64,000 nucleotides of DNA from PCPOR2b sp965220385 (GTDB taxonomy: Bacteria > Poribacteria > WGA-4E > PCPOR2b): contig OZ244825.1 in the NCBI GenBank assembly GCA_965220385.1, positions 4,526,001 through 4,590,000 of the forward strand, written 5' to 3'. Both the position numbers and the translations under genes were made by a program. Shown here piece after piece: positions 36,699-46,375 of this stretch. How positions within the stretch are numbered: position 1 is the stretch's first letter; each line of letters starts with the position of its first letter. Under the pieces are notes generated by a model. It was given only the letters and a program-made list of their open reading frames with translations. It did no database searches and was not told the origin of the DNA.

Positions 36699-39600
36699 AT
36701 GTCAAAAGAGTTAAAACCGTGGAGGCTCTCACCAGTGCGTATCAGCAGTCATCTGTTTCCCTTTACCTATTTCTATACATGCGTTGGCTCTCTTTTCGCC
36801 CTCAGTGCCACTGTTATTCTGATGTTCACCTTCTGTGGGGTCGGATCAGCCGACCAAAATTCGACAGATACGCAACCATACGGACTTGATCGACGGATCC
36901 CGTGGGAAACATCTCGCGTCGTGGGTGCCCCTAATCCCACCGACGATCTCTCAATCTTAGGGCGCGAAACGGACCAGTTCGTAGAGGCAGGAAAAGCGAT
37001 CTTCAACGGGAAGGGCTCGTGCTACTCCTGTCATACACTGAACCCCTCCGCACCACCGGGCAGGGGACCCGACCTCACTAATATTGGGGTGGCGGCTGCA
37101 ACCCGAAAACCGGGTATGGGGGCGAAAGCGTATCTCATCGAGTCCCTCTACGACCCAACCGCATTCCTCGTCCACGGGTACGGTAAGACCATGACGCCCG
37201 CGTGGAGACCACCGACCAGTCTATCGAATTTAGAGATTGAAGCTGTTATCGCATTCCTTCAGAGTCAGGGAGGAGCGGTAGACCTCACACACTTTGAACC
37301 ACCAGTTGATATACAAGCCGTCGCAAAGGAGATGGAGGCACGTCCGCTTATCCATGCCGCAGACGCCGAGCGCGGAGCGGATGTATTCGTCAATGTTGTC
37401 AAGTGCGTCGCGTGCCACGATGTCAGTGGGATTGAGAAACCGGAGGGGCAAATCCTCGACGATGGTGTTGAGGTTTTTCCGGGACCCGACCTCACCGATA
37501 TCGCCGCACTAAACAGCATCGGTTATATCGAGGAATCCATTCTGAAACCCAACGCCGAGATTGTGCGAGGGTACGGTGTGGCATCCATCGTAACCGGCGG
37601 CGTGGTGCTTCAGGGAACGCTCATCTCACAGGACAGCGAAAAAATCGTCCTGCATATCGAAGAATCAGCGGAACCGACGGAAAGGACGCTTCCTTTGAGC
37701 GAAATTGACCTTGAACCCATCGAAGTGTTAACGGATCTGGCGGAGCAAGGATATTTTTGGGTTCAGGTGACGCCTAACAATTCGGAACCGATCCGCGGAG
37801 ATCTCGTCCAAGAGGATGAAGAGACCCTGACGCTCAAGGTCGAGGACGCCCCCAACGGGATCCAAACGGTGCTAAAATCGAACCTGAAGACCTACGTCAC
37901 TGTCACCTTATTTGACGGCGAGTCAATAGTCGGAACGTTAGTCTCTGAAGACGAGGATCAGGTTGTTATAGAGGCTAACAGCGTAAAACACACTATCGAC
38001 AAATTCGATATTGACGAGGGGCCAACCTACAGTCGCGCTTTTGGGAAGCGAATCAACGTCAAATCCGCAATGCCGGACAATTACGCACAACTCCTGTCGG
38101 TCAATCAGCATTACGACCTACTCGCATTTCTATCCACACTGACCGGCAAAACGTCAGGATCAGAATCCGGCCCAGCCATATCGCTCCGTCCCAAACAAAC
38201 ATTCACCAAATTTCCGTTAAATCAACCGGTGTATATCGAACCTGAACCGGGCACCGATCAACTCCTCGTCATCGAACTGGGGGGCAAGATCCGCCGCTTC
38301 AAAGACGATCCAGACGCGGGAAATGCCGAATTTCTAATTGACACAGGTCGTGAAACCTACGGCTTGACGTTCCACCCAAATTACGAAGAAAACGGCTACC
38401 TCTACGTGGTCAGCAATGGACCGATAGGGGGAAAAGTTACTGAGACCAGAAACTATGTTTCGCGCTTTACGGTAGATCGTCAACCGCCGTACGGCTGTGA
38501 TCCGAACTCCGAACTGATTATCTTGGAATGGCTATCAAACAACCATAACGGCGGCGATCTCGCGTTCGGTCCCGACGGCTACCTCTACATCCCCGCCGGC
38601 GACGGTGCGATGGACTCCGATACCAACCTTACCGGCCTCCCCGGGAGTTACGATAGAGATCCAAAGGGGCAAGACCTCAGCAACCTGCCCGCGACTATCA
38701 TGCGCATTGATGTCGATCATCCAGAGGCGGGGCGCCCCTATTCGATTCCGAGCGATAACCCTTTCCTCCACCTTGAGGGAGCGCGTCCCGAAATTTGGGT
38801 CTACGGCATCCGCAACCCGTGGCGAATCACCTTTGACCGCAAGACTGGACATCTGTGGGCAGGAAATGTCGGGCAAGATCGGTGGGAGATGATTCATCTG
38901 GTGCAGCGCGGAGCCAACTACGGCTGGAGCCTTTACGAAGGTAGCCATCCCTTTTTCCTAAACCGCAAACAGGGACCCACGCCTATTGTCAAACCGACGG
39001 TCGAACACCCCCACTCCGAGGCTCGTTCAATCACCGGGGGCGTTGTCTATTACGGGTCAAAGTTTCCAGAACTACGGGGTGCCTACGTCTACGGCGACTA
39101 CGCAACCGGAAAAATGTGGGCACTGCGCCACGACGGGGAGCAACTTATCTGGCATCGGGAAATCGGTGATACAACACTACAGATCGTGAGCTTCGGTGTT
39201 GACCACAACGGCGAAATACTTATCGTAGATCTGGCGCGTGGTCTCTATCAATTAGAGCGCAAGCCCAAGTCCACAGAAAGGCTTCCGACCCGCTTGAGTG
39301 AAACGGGTATGTTCATATCAGTTAAAAATCATCAGGCCGATCCGGGGCTGATCCCCTACTCAGTTAATGCGCCGCTGTGGGCGGACAGCGCACACGTAGA
39401 ACGTTTCATCGCACTACCGGGGGATTCCCAAATCGAGATGTCAACCGCGGATGGGGTCGGTTGGACCTTCCCGGACGGAACCGCACTGATCCAAACCTTC
39501 GCGCTCAATCTGGAAGCGGGAAATCCCAACTCCACACACCGAATCGAAACACGGATGCTGACTCGACAACAGGGCGAGTGGGTGGGATATTCTTACATCT

Positions 39601-40265
39601 GGAACGATGAACAAACCGACGCAACCCTTGTCGATGCCGCTGGGACAGATCGCGTCTTCACGATTCAGGATTCAAGTGCCCCCGGAGGCAGCAGAGAACA
39701 GTCTTGGCACTATCCCAGTCGAGAGGCGTGTATGGATTGCCACAGCCGTGCCGCCAACTACGTCTTAGGACTCACCACACTCCAAATGAACAAGGTCCAC
39801 AATTACGGGGCAGTTTCGGATAATCAGCTGCGGACGCTGAATCATATCGGTGCTTTCAAGAAGCCGCTATCGAAGTCCCCGGAGGAGTATTCCAAGTTAG
39901 TTGATCCGTACAATCCCAAAGAACCGCTTGAGGCAAGGGCACGGTCATATCTACACGCTGCCTGTGCAAACTGCCATGTCCACACAGGCGGCGGCAATGC
40001 CCGTATCGTGTTAGATTTCAAGACGGACATAGACCAAACCTACAGCGTCGATTTCCGCCCGCAGCACGATACTTACGGCATCCCCGACGCAATGCTCATC
40101 GCACCGGGTGACCCAGAGCGTTCAATCCTTTACCAACGCGTCGCCCGGAGTGGCAAAGGCAAAATGCCACCTCTCGTGACCTCACAGAAAGACGAACAAG
40201 CAGCGCAACTGTTATTCGACTGGATCTCACAGATGAAACCAACCCCTGAAAACCAGGAGCGTTAG
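36699..40265 (+). CDS. multi-heme cytochrome c / glucose-sorbosone dehydrogenase fusion
   Basis: The 1188-residue protein starts with a hydrophobic segment at about 25-50, a signal anchor or signal peptide. Two cytochrome c domains follow: C108-C111-H112 and C236-C239-H240, with a candidate Met ligand at Met165. A linker with repeated GTLVSEDEDQVVIE-like strands lies at about 300-440. Next comes a PQQ-type glucose/sorbosone dehydrogenase beta-propeller (NNHNGGDLAFGPDGYLYIP; WVYGIRNPWRITFD). The C-terminal domain has two further heme motifs, C1011-C1014-H1015 and C1089-C1092-H1093. It is probably a periplasmic sugar dehydrogenase passing electrons through its own hemes. Confidence 0.85.
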   Translation: MSKELKPWRLSPVRISSHLFPFTYFYTCVGSLFALSATVILMFTFCGVGSADQNSTDTQPYGLDRRIPWETSRVVGAPNPTDDLSILGRETDQFVEAGKAIFNGKGSCYSCHTLNPSAPPGRGPDLTNIGVAAATRKPGMGAKAYLIESLYDPTAFLVHGYGKTMTPAWRPPTSLSNLEIEAVIAFLQSQGGAVDLTHFEPPVDIQAVAKEMEARPLIHAADAERGADVFVNVVKCVACHDVSGIEKPEGQILDDGVEVFPGPDLTDIAALNSIGYIEESILKPNAEIVRGYGVASIVTGGVVLQGTLISQDSEKIVLHIEESAEPTERTLPLSEIDLEPIEVLTDLAEQGYFWVQVTPNNSEPIRGDLVQEDEETLTLKVEDAPNGIQTVLKSNLKTYVTVTLFDGESIVGTLVSEDEDQVVIEANSVKHTIDKFDIDEGPTYSRAFGKRINVKSAMPDNYAQLLSVNQHYDLLAFLSTLTGKTSGSESGPAISLRPKQTFTKFPLNQPVYIEPEPGTDQLLVIELGGKIRRFKDDPDAGNAEFLIDTGRETYGLTFHPNYEENGYLYVVSNGPIGGKVTETRNYVSRFTVDRQPPYGCDPNSELIILEWLSNNHNGGDLAFGPDGYLYIPAGDGAMDSDTNLTGLPGSYDRDPKGQDLSNLPATIMRIDVDHPEAGRPYSIPSDNPFLHLEGARPEIWVYGIRNPWRITFDRKTGHLWAGNVGQDRWEMIHLVQRGANYGWSLYEGSHPFFLNRKQGPTPIVKPTVEHPHSEARSITGGVVYYGSKFPELRGAYVYGDYATGKMWALRHDGEQLIWHREIGDTTLQIVSFGVDHNGEILIVDLARGLYQLERKPKSTERLPTRLSETGMFISVKNHQADPGLIPYSVNAPLWADSAHVERFIALPGDSQIEMSTADGVGWTFPDGTALIQTFALNLEAGNPNSTHRIETRMLTRQQGEWVGYSYIWNDEQTDATLVDAAGTDRVFTIQDSSAPGGSREQSWHYPSREACMDCHSRAANYVLGLTTLQMNKVHNYGAVSDNQLRTLNHIGAFKKPLSKSPEEYSKLVDPYNPKEPLEARARSYLHAACANCHVHTGGGNARIVLDFKTDIDQTYSVDFRPQHDTYGIPDAMLIAPGDPERSILYQRVARSGKGKMPPLVTSQKDEQAAQLLFDWISQMKPTPENQER

Positions 40266-40363
40266 ACGAACTCTTGTTCAGGAGACTGTTGTCCCTCGCT
40301 CAACAACCATATCACCAAGCGAAAAGATTTCGCTGATAACCGATACCAAAAGGAAGGATAAAC

Positions 40364-41404
40364 ATGGCAAATCAATACCGTGTCTGTATTGTAGGATGTG
40401 GCAGGATGGGTGGAACCATCGACGAAGAGGTAAGCAGGGGACCCAATAAGCCTTTGCCCTATTCTCATGCCGCGGGATATACAGCTTATGAACGGACGAC
40501 CATTGTTGCCGCGTCGGATGTCGTGGAAGAAAAGGCGAAATATGTCTGCTCAAAGTGGGATATCCCCAAACAATATGCGGACTATCGGGAGATGATAGAG
40601 AAAGAGAAGCCCGATATCGTCAGCGTAGCGACCCGTCCGGGCAATCATGCGGAAATCACCATCTTCGCAGCAGAACACGGGGTGAAAGGGGTGTACTGCG
40701 ATAAGCCGTTGTGTGCTTCGATGGAGGAAGCCGATGCAATGGTCGATGCCTGCGAGCGGTATGGAATGAAATTTAATCTGGGGACACAACGTCGGTACAC
40801 CCCCGGCTATCTCAAGATGCGGGAAATTGTGGAAAGTGGCGAAATCGGCGAGCTGCATTCAGTCATCGCCTATTCCGGCGGTTCCGCGCTCTGGGGATAC
40901 ACGCACGCTGCGGACATGCTCCTCTTTTTTGCAAGTGATTCCGAGGTCGAATACGTTCAGGGCAACGTCGCTGTCGAGGACGCAGATTTCGATGATAATC
41001 GTACCGACGCAGATCCATCCATCGTTATGGGATACGTCCGTTTCAAAAATGGGGCTCACGGGGTCAGTATCCCCGGAAGCGCTTACGAGTTTGAAGTCGA
41101 TTGCAGCGACGGCACAGTGCGCTCCCTGAATAACGGAGCAGGTTTCCAACTTCGCAAACGGGGCGGAGAGTACAACCACATTGTGGATGTTGCGTTCCCG
41201 CCCTTTGTGCGGGAAAGCGGTACCGTCGGCTGCATTAAGGATATCGTCGAAGCAATCGAAACTGGTCGCGAAACAACAGGAAACATCCACCTCGCACGTA
41301 TCAGCACAGAAATTACGATCGGCATCGTCGATTCACAACGTCAAAAAGGGGCACGGGTCGAAATGCCGATGGAAAATAGGTCCCTATATCTGGGCAGATG
41401 GTAA
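40364..41404 (+). CDS. Gfo/Idh/MocA family oxidoreductase (4 of 6)
   Basis: The 346-residue protein follows AGGAAGGATAAAC. GCGRMGG near residues 10-16 is the nucleotide-binding motif and VYCDKPLCASME is the active-site region with DKP in place of EKP. The C-terminal half is the usual mixed sheet. Function is inferred as oxidation of a sugar or polyol. Its stop converges with that of the beta-propeller gene 12 bases away. Confidence 0.9.
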   Translation: MANQYRVCIVGCGRMGGTIDEEVSRGPNKPLPYSHAAGYTAYERTTIVAASDVVEEKAKYVCSKWDIPKQYADYREMIEKEKPDIVSVATRPGNHAEITIFAAEHGVKGVYCDKPLCASMEEADAMVDACERYGMKFNLGTQRRYTPGYLKMREIVESGEIGELHSVIAYSGGSALWGYTHAADMLLFFASDSEVEYVQGNVAVEDADFDDNRTDADPSIVMGYVRFKNGAHGVSIPGSAYEFEVDCSDGTVRSLNNGAGFQLRKRGGEYNHIVDVAFPPFVRESGTVGCIKDIVEAIETGRETTGNIHLARISTEITIGIVDSQRQKGARVEMPMENRSLYLGRW

Positions 41405-41416
41405 TCCAAGGATGAC

Positions 41417-42910
41417 CTAAGCGGTGAACTGAAACGCATAGAGTTTGCAGTCATACATCTGAAAATGCAAACGGATCGGAACCCCTGCGAGTCCGCTGAC
41501 ATCTGATTTCCCTTGGAAACGGACCGGCATAGCAACTGAGTTACCATTGTGTTCGTCGGAATCCGCCAAGGTATAGCCCTCAATCGGCTCCCCATCAGCG
41601 GACTGAATCTCGGCACGGAGAATACCGCCCGCACCTGTATCTACATTCAGTGTTAACCGATCGCCCGTAAATATCAACGGCGGGGTGGTCAGTGTCCCAC
41701 CCTCGTAAGGGGTATCCGCTGAAACGAAGCCGTCCAACCGAGAGACAGCTCGGAATAGCCCACTTCCTTTCGTCTCAGACCCCGGATCAACTTGGCTGGA
41801 ATGGTCGAAATTTGATCCTTTGTAGTAGTGCCATAAGTCATCTCCCACCCTCACAACGCCGGGTGCCGCGTAAATCATCCGCGATGAGAGACTCCCCCAC
41901 CGCCCAAGCCGCAGAAACGGTTTCCGCTGCCCTGCGTGCTGCCAGTTGATCCCATCCCGACTGGTCAGCAGCCGCACGTCACAAGTATCCGGAAAATTAA
42001 TCTGCCGCTCATTCGGTATCTCTTTGCAATCCCAGTGATACAGGAAACTTGGCAGCATAAAGTAAGCATCCTGCGCGAAGGGATACTTCATGCAAGCGTT
42101 GGTATAGACATCCACGTACGATCCAATCCGGTCACGACAAGCGGGTGGCACTGGCGCGCGAAAATCCTCCGGCAATGCTTCAAACACAATCTCAGTCTCC
42201 GACCAACCATGAAAATCGTCCGACTCAACACGCCCAACAGAACGACCTTGGTAGCCCTCCTTCTGCGTCCGTGAACGGACGTATCCAACATATTTTTGAA
42301 GCCGCTCGTCCCAGAAAGGAACGTTCTGCGTATCGCAGTGGCGGGTATCGACGCGCTTGTCGTACACTTTCCAGTAGATTCCATCTTCGGAGTACATCGC
42401 CACCAAGCCTCCGGTTTTTCCAGACTCAATATCCTCCGGCGGAATCCGCTGCATCTTGGTCCAGAGTTTGTAACGTTCTTCGGGCGGACAGGCGGGATTC
42501 GTATCCCTGAAAACGGTCGCACCTTCCATCTCGCCGCGCGGTGCGTCGGGAAGACGTGGTGCAACGAGGTTGTTTTCTTTTGATCCCTGAAACTCAATGA
42601 GGTCCTGGTTCAGTTTCGTCCAGTGGACTCCGTCGTGCGATTCCGCATAAGCAATACCTCGTAAGATTTCCGATGATCCTTCCGGCAAAATTACGTCATA
42701 CCAGAGCCGAAATCGATCGCCTTCCCTCAACACGGTATTGTAGGCACCGATGACCCCTTCCCACGGCCGATCCACTTCGAGCACCGGTTCAGGCAGCTGC
42801 TGCGGAGGATTCATCCTGAGAGTCACGCCATCGCTTTCAGCAACAAATTTCTCGTCGATAAACAGTTGTTTCTCTGAGTTGACAATGATCGGTGCATCTT
42901 TATCTGCCAT
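41417..42910 (-). CDS. GH32/GH43-like beta-propeller protein, function unknown
   Basis: The 497-residue protein has repeated blades such as YAESHDGVHWTKLNQDL, MYSEDGIYWKVYDKR and LTSRDGINWQHAGQRK, each SxDGxxW, the hallmark of a five-bladed propeller like those of GH32 and GH43 hydrolases. The C-terminal beta-sandwich (about 410-497) contains FTGDRLTLNVDTGAGG. I see no clear catalytic triad, so hydrolase activity is uncertain. AGGTTACAGT precedes the ATG. Confidence 0.75.
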   Translation of the reverse strand: MADKDAPIIVNSEKQLFIDEKFVAESDGVTLRMNPPQQLPEPVLEVDRPWEGVIGAYNTVLREGDRFRLWYDVILPEGSSEILRGIAYAESHDGVHWTKLNQDLIEFQGSKENNLVAPRLPDAPRGEMEGATVFRDTNPACPPEERYKLWTKMQRIPPEDIESGKTGGLVAMYSEDGIYWKVYDKRVDTRHCDTQNVPFWDERLQKYVGYVRSRTQKEGYQGRSVGRVESDDFHGWSETEIVFEALPEDFRAPVPPACRDRIGSYVDVYTNACMKYPFAQDAYFMLPSFLYHWDCKEIPNERQINFPDTCDVRLLTSRDGINWQHAGQRKPFLRLGRWGSLSSRMIYAAPGVVRVGDDLWHYYKGSNFDHSSQVDPGSETKGSGLFRAVSRLDGFVSADTPYEGGTLTTPPLIFTGDRLTLNVDTGAGGILRAEIQSADGEPIEGYTLADSDEHNGNSVAMPVRFQGKSDVSGLAGVPIRLHFQMYDCKLYAFQFTA

Positions 42911-42957
42911 ACTGTAACCTCCGGTTATGTACCACCCTCTACACCGTTAGACTGAAG

Positions 42958-43061
42958 AATTGCCCAAGTCCCCCTGACAAGTGGTACATCCCGGTTTATC
43001 GAGGGCGGGATTTAGGGGGTTCGTTGTGGGTAGGAAGCGTCTAAGTAATTCTAAAATCTAC
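42958..43061 (-). repeat. dispersed intergenic repeat, copy C
   Basis: Read on the minus strand it begins GTAGATTTTAGAATTACTTA, passes through ACGAACCCCCTAAATCCCG and reaches GGGATGTACCACTTGTCAGG and GGGACTTGGGCAA. It is the compact form of copy B, lacking the central CCCGAT expansion. It lies in a 160-base gap between two minus-strand genes. Confidence 0.72.
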
Positions 43062-43070
43062 GAATGATAG

Positions 43071-44072
43071 TCAATCGTTCTCATCAATCATACCTGCAGC
43101 ACGAAGCACAGTCTCCTGAACAGTAAATTCGTGGTCGAGAGAACGGTCCGGCGATTTCTCGCCGCGAATATCCGCAATGAATGCGCGAAGGCTTTCGACA
43201 TAGCGTGGACGGGGCTCCACCGACACCTCCTGCCAACCCTCAACATACCCATCCCGCGTTTCATCGAGACATAAGCGTAACGCCGGCGGCTCCAGCGGCT
43301 CAAGGATTGCGCTGCCGCGCGTCCCGTAGACCTCCAACCGCCTCGATGCTCCCGACGAAACCTCCAACCCCGTTGACTCGATCACCGCCATCGCGTTCGG
43401 ATATTCAAAGACAGACGTTGTGTTATCCTGATACCACGGGAAGTCCTTATTCTCATTCTTCAAAAACGGTGTCACCCGTTCTGGACGCCCCAATAAAGCG
43501 ACAAAGATATCGATCAGATGGCAGGCGAGTATAAACATAATGCCGCCCTCGCGTTCTCCGCGAGAATCCCACAGCTTCCACGCCTCTTCTGTCGAACCGC
43601 CAGACGCTATCCGTCCACGAACGGAGAACATGTCTCCAAGCTTGCCCGACCACGCCCAATCGAGGATGAACTGAAAACCCGCGTTGTAACGAAACATATA
43701 CCCGAGTTGCACCAGCAACCCTTTCTCACGTGCAAGATCTAAAACGGTGCGGAACGCCTCCAAGTCATCGCCGGCGGGTTTATCGAGCCAAACATGCTTG
43801 CCGTGCTCAAGTGCCTCCTGTGCAAAACCGAGGTTCTCCGAGACTTTCCCTTGGATAGCGACCCCAACAATCGTTTCATCCTCCAGCATCTCCTCTTTCG
43901 ATGAAAACCAGCGAACACTATTATAGGGAGGACCGCTGCCCAATGTATTACGAGTCTCCGGTGTCGGCTCAAAGATACCGCAAAAGTCTACATCATCGTT
44001 CTCCTGCATTACCCGTGCTTTTCCTGACGCATGATCATGGGAAATACCGTACTGTGCAAGTTTAATCTTCAT
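43071..44072 (-). CDS. Gfo/Idh/MocA family oxidoreductase (5 of 6)
   Basis: The 333-residue protein is preceded by AAAGGAGGGGATTA. Its N-terminus (MKIKLAQYGISHDHA) lacks the canonical GxGxxG, having GISHDH instead. The family active-site segment is HVWLDKPAGDDLEAF, again with DKP. The distal half has the normal mixed sheet. It reads in the same direction as the histidine phosphatase gene upstream (28 bases), suggesting an operon. Confidence 0.85.
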   Translation of the reverse strand: MKIKLAQYGISHDHASGKARVMQENDDVDFCGIFEPTPETRNTLGSGPPYNSVRWFSSKEEMLEDETIVGVAIQGKVSENLGFAQEALEHGKHVWLDKPAGDDLEAFRTVLDLAREKGLLVQLGYMFRYNAGFQFILDWAWSGKLGDMFSVRGRIASGGSTEEAWKLWDSRGEREGGIMFILACHLIDIFVALLGRPERVTPFLKNENKDFPWYQDNTTSVFEYPNAMAVIESTGLEVSSGASRRLEVYGTRGSAILEPLEPPALRLCLDETRDGYVEGWQEVSVEPRPRYVESLRAFIADIRGEKSPDRSLDHEFTVQETVLRAAGMIDEND

Positions 44073-44099
44073 TAATCCCCTCCTTTGAAATGCCGAATC

Positions 44100-44774
44100 T
44101 CACGACGTAACTGCCTCTGGTGGTAGATGGCTGGTCCTGTTAAGACACTGCAGCTGTCTCCGCTCCGATGTAAATGATAATTTACTAACCCCCGTATTGT
44201 TTTGGGTAAAACGGGAATAACCCGCATCGGGCGGCAAGCCAAAGAAGGCACTCATCAAGCTCCCGCCGGAACCGCCGTGAGAGACAGCTGCAACTCGCTC
44301 GTCTGTATTACCGTGATGCGCTTCCAAATGGGCGATAAAAGCCAAGCCATTCTCGTGCGACAGTTGACACATACCCTCAATATCCCCAGCAAACCCGTCG
44401 TTAAACCACCAGCCTTGGTCGGATACATCGTCAGGTAAAACGACATCGGGGCAGACTTCACGCATTCCAGCACGGTTCAATCCGGGCAATTGCACGGCAG
44501 TTCCATCTCCACGGGCTTCCCAGATGCCACCCCATTCATGCAGTCCAACGAAGACATGGGGAGGCAAATCAAGACTATCGCTAACCATCTGAGCGGTCTG
44601 CAGGGTCCTTAGCATCGGGCTACAGTACAGCCGAGTGATACCCTCATCCTTGAGAGATTCGCCGACCCAATGTGCCTGTTTCACTCCAATATCTGTCAGC
44701 GGCGGATCCGCAATGCGCGGGAGTTTTCCCTCATTGTTGGTGGACTGACCGTGTCGAATCAAGTAAAGTTCCAT
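44100..44774 (-). CDS. histidine phosphatase family protein
   Basis: The start at 44774 gives MELYLIRHGQSTNNEG with the catalytic RHG at 7-9, and GGAGGG about 12 bases upstream; the longer frame adds 20 residues without support. The 224-residue protein has the second motif region AAVSHGGSGGSLMSAFF near residue 175 and the internal YCSPMLRTLQTAQ segment of phosphoglycerate-mutase-like phosphatases. The substrate is not evident. The next gene on the strand encodes Gfo/Idh/MocA copy 5. Confidence 0.88.
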   Translation of the reverse strand: MELYLIRHGQSTNNEGKLPRIADPPLTDIGVKQAHWVGESLKDEGITRLYCSPMLRTLQTAQMVSDSLDLPPHVFVGLHEWGGIWEARGDGTAVQLPGLNRAGMREVCPDVVLPDDVSDQGWWFNDGFAGDIEGMCQLSHENGLAFIAHLEAHHGNTDERVAAVSHGGSGGSLMSAFFGLPPDAGYSRFTQNNTGVSKLSFTSERRQLQCLNRTSHLPPEAVTS

Positions 44775-44926
44775 AATTATTCGTTCCCTCCAAATATCTC
44801 TTGTCCAAGTATCAATCAAACCAAATATCTTCAATCGGTGTCGGAGTCAAGGTATTATACTATGTTTTAGTACTATCCGCATGATAATAATGAGAGGTAA
44901 ATTTCTGGGTAAAAATTTGGCTTTCG

Positions 44927-44935
44927 TGATATAAT
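44927..44935 (+). promoter_or_regulatory. extended -10 promoter for the aminotransferase gene
   Basis: TGATATAAT is an extended -10 element (TGnTATAAT) with no good -35 box. The aminotransferase ATG is 76 bases downstream. Confidence 0.5.
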
Positions 44936-45010
44936 AACCGGGCAAAGAGATTGAAACAGGATTTAAGGATTTTTAGGACTAAACGCTGCTTTGAGGTTAA
45001 GGAGGAATTT

Positions 45011-46243
45011 ATGGCAAATCAACTCGCTATATCCGGTGGGACACCCGTCCGTGACACAGAAAAAGACCCGTGGCCCATCTCACCCCTAAACGCGGTGGAA
45101 GAATGGGAATCGGAAATAGAACCGAGATTGCGCGAAGTCTATCTCAGTGCGACAGAAGGATTGGGCGGTCAAAAGATAGAAGAACTTAACGAAAAATACG
45201 CCGAATACAGCGGTACAAAATACGCCATGTTCATGCCGCACGGAACCGATGCAATCAGTGCCGCACTGGCTGGTGCGCTCGATCTGGACGGCTTTGGCGA
45301 TGGCGGTGAGGTAATTATCCCCAACTACACCTTTGTCGCAACAGCAAGCGCTGCCCTCGACCGAAACTGCACAATTGCGTTTGTGGATATTGATCCGGAC
45401 AACTTCACAATCGATCCCGCTGCTGTGGAAGCTGCCATTGACCCAAATCGGACACGGGCGATTTTGCCGGTCCACTTGGGCGGACACCCCGCAAATATGG
45501 AGGCTCTGCGACAGATCGCAGATCAGCATGGACTCGCGATAGTTGAAGATTGTGCACAGGCACACGGCGCAGCGTGTCAAGGAACCAAGGTAGGAGCACT
45601 CAGTGATGCCGGCGCTTTCAGTTTCCAATCGTCCAAAAATCTGACGTCGGGTGAAGGTGGGATGGTGACAACGGATGACAAAGACGTTCGAGACCGCGTC
45701 TACGCCTTTATGAATGTTGGACGGGCACCGGGCGGTGCACGATGGGAGTATCCCCGCCTCGGTTGGAACTACCGACCGTCGGAGTACCTTGCAGCACTGC
45801 TCATTCCGCGTTTGGGTAGATTAGAACGACAAACCAAAACCCGAAATGCAAACGCTGCCTACCTTTCAACCGAACTGAAACAGATTGAAGGTTTCACACC
45901 CCCGAAACTGAGTCCTTGGGTCACGCAACACGGTTACCATCTCTATTGCGCCAAGTACGATCCAGAAGGGTTCGGCGGGATGCCACGGAGTAAATTCCTC
46001 GAAGCACTGGGCGCGGAGGGAATCCCCTGCTCAAGCGGATACGGTGCGCCACTCTCACAGGAGGCTGGCATCGCACATGTCGCGAAAAAATACCCGCGCT
46101 TGATTCGCACCCTGCCCTCTCCCGTAGCAGAGCAGGTGTGTCAAGAAAGCGTATGGCTATTCCAGAATCTACTGCTCGGTTCACGAAAGGATATGGACTA
46201 CATCGTTGAAGCAATTGCAAAAATTCAACGGGCATGGACGTAG
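45011..46243 (+). CDS. DegT/DnrJ/EryC1/StrS family aminotransferase
   Basis: The start at 45011 follows TAAGGAGGAA; an open extension upstream lacks a site. The 410-residue PLP enzyme has Lys209 in FQSSKNLTSGEGG, the Schiff-base lysine, and Asp180 in IVEDCAQAHGA for the pyridine nitrogen. The MPHGTDAISAAL segment binds the phosphate. Family members aminate keto-sugars to amino-sugars using glutamate or glutamine. The neighbourhood of sugar-type oxidoreductases is compatible with making or degrading an amino sugar. Confidence 0.92.
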   Translation: MANQLAISGGTPVRDTEKDPWPISPLNAVEEWESEIEPRLREVYLSATEGLGGQKIEELNEKYAEYSGTKYAMFMPHGTDAISAALAGALDLDGFGDGGEVIIPNYTFVATASAALDRNCTIAFVDIDPDNFTIDPAAVEAAIDPNRTRAILPVHLGGHPANMEALRQIADQHGLAIVEDCAQAHGAACQGTKVGALSDAGAFSFQSSKNLTSGEGGMVTTDDKDVRDRVYAFMNVGRAPGGARWEYPRLGWNYRPSEYLAALLIPRLGRLERQTKTRNANAAYLSTELKQIEGFTPPKLSPWVTQHGYHLYCAKYDPEGFGGMPRSKFLEALGAEGIPCSSGYGAPLSQEAGIAHVAKKYPRLIRTLPSPVAEQVCQESVWLFQNLLLGSRKDMDYIVEAIAKIQRAWT

Positions 46244-46308
46244 AAACAACAATCGTTGTTCCCTACAAGAGCAAACTCAACAAATCCCACTGTAGTTGCC
46301 CGTTTCTT

Positions 46309-46356
46309 AATCCCGCCTGTCCCGATTCATCGGGGATTTATCGGGGATTCATCGGG
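46309..46356. repeat. CCCGAT/ATCGGG repeat before msrA
   Basis: Starting with AATCCCGCCTGTCCCGATTC, three overlapping units of the CCCGATnnATCGGG type follow in 36 bases. A closely similar run lies in repeat copy B. It lies directly upstream of the msrA Shine-Dalgarno. Confidence 0.6.
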
Positions 46357-46375
46357 CACATATATGGAGGAACGT

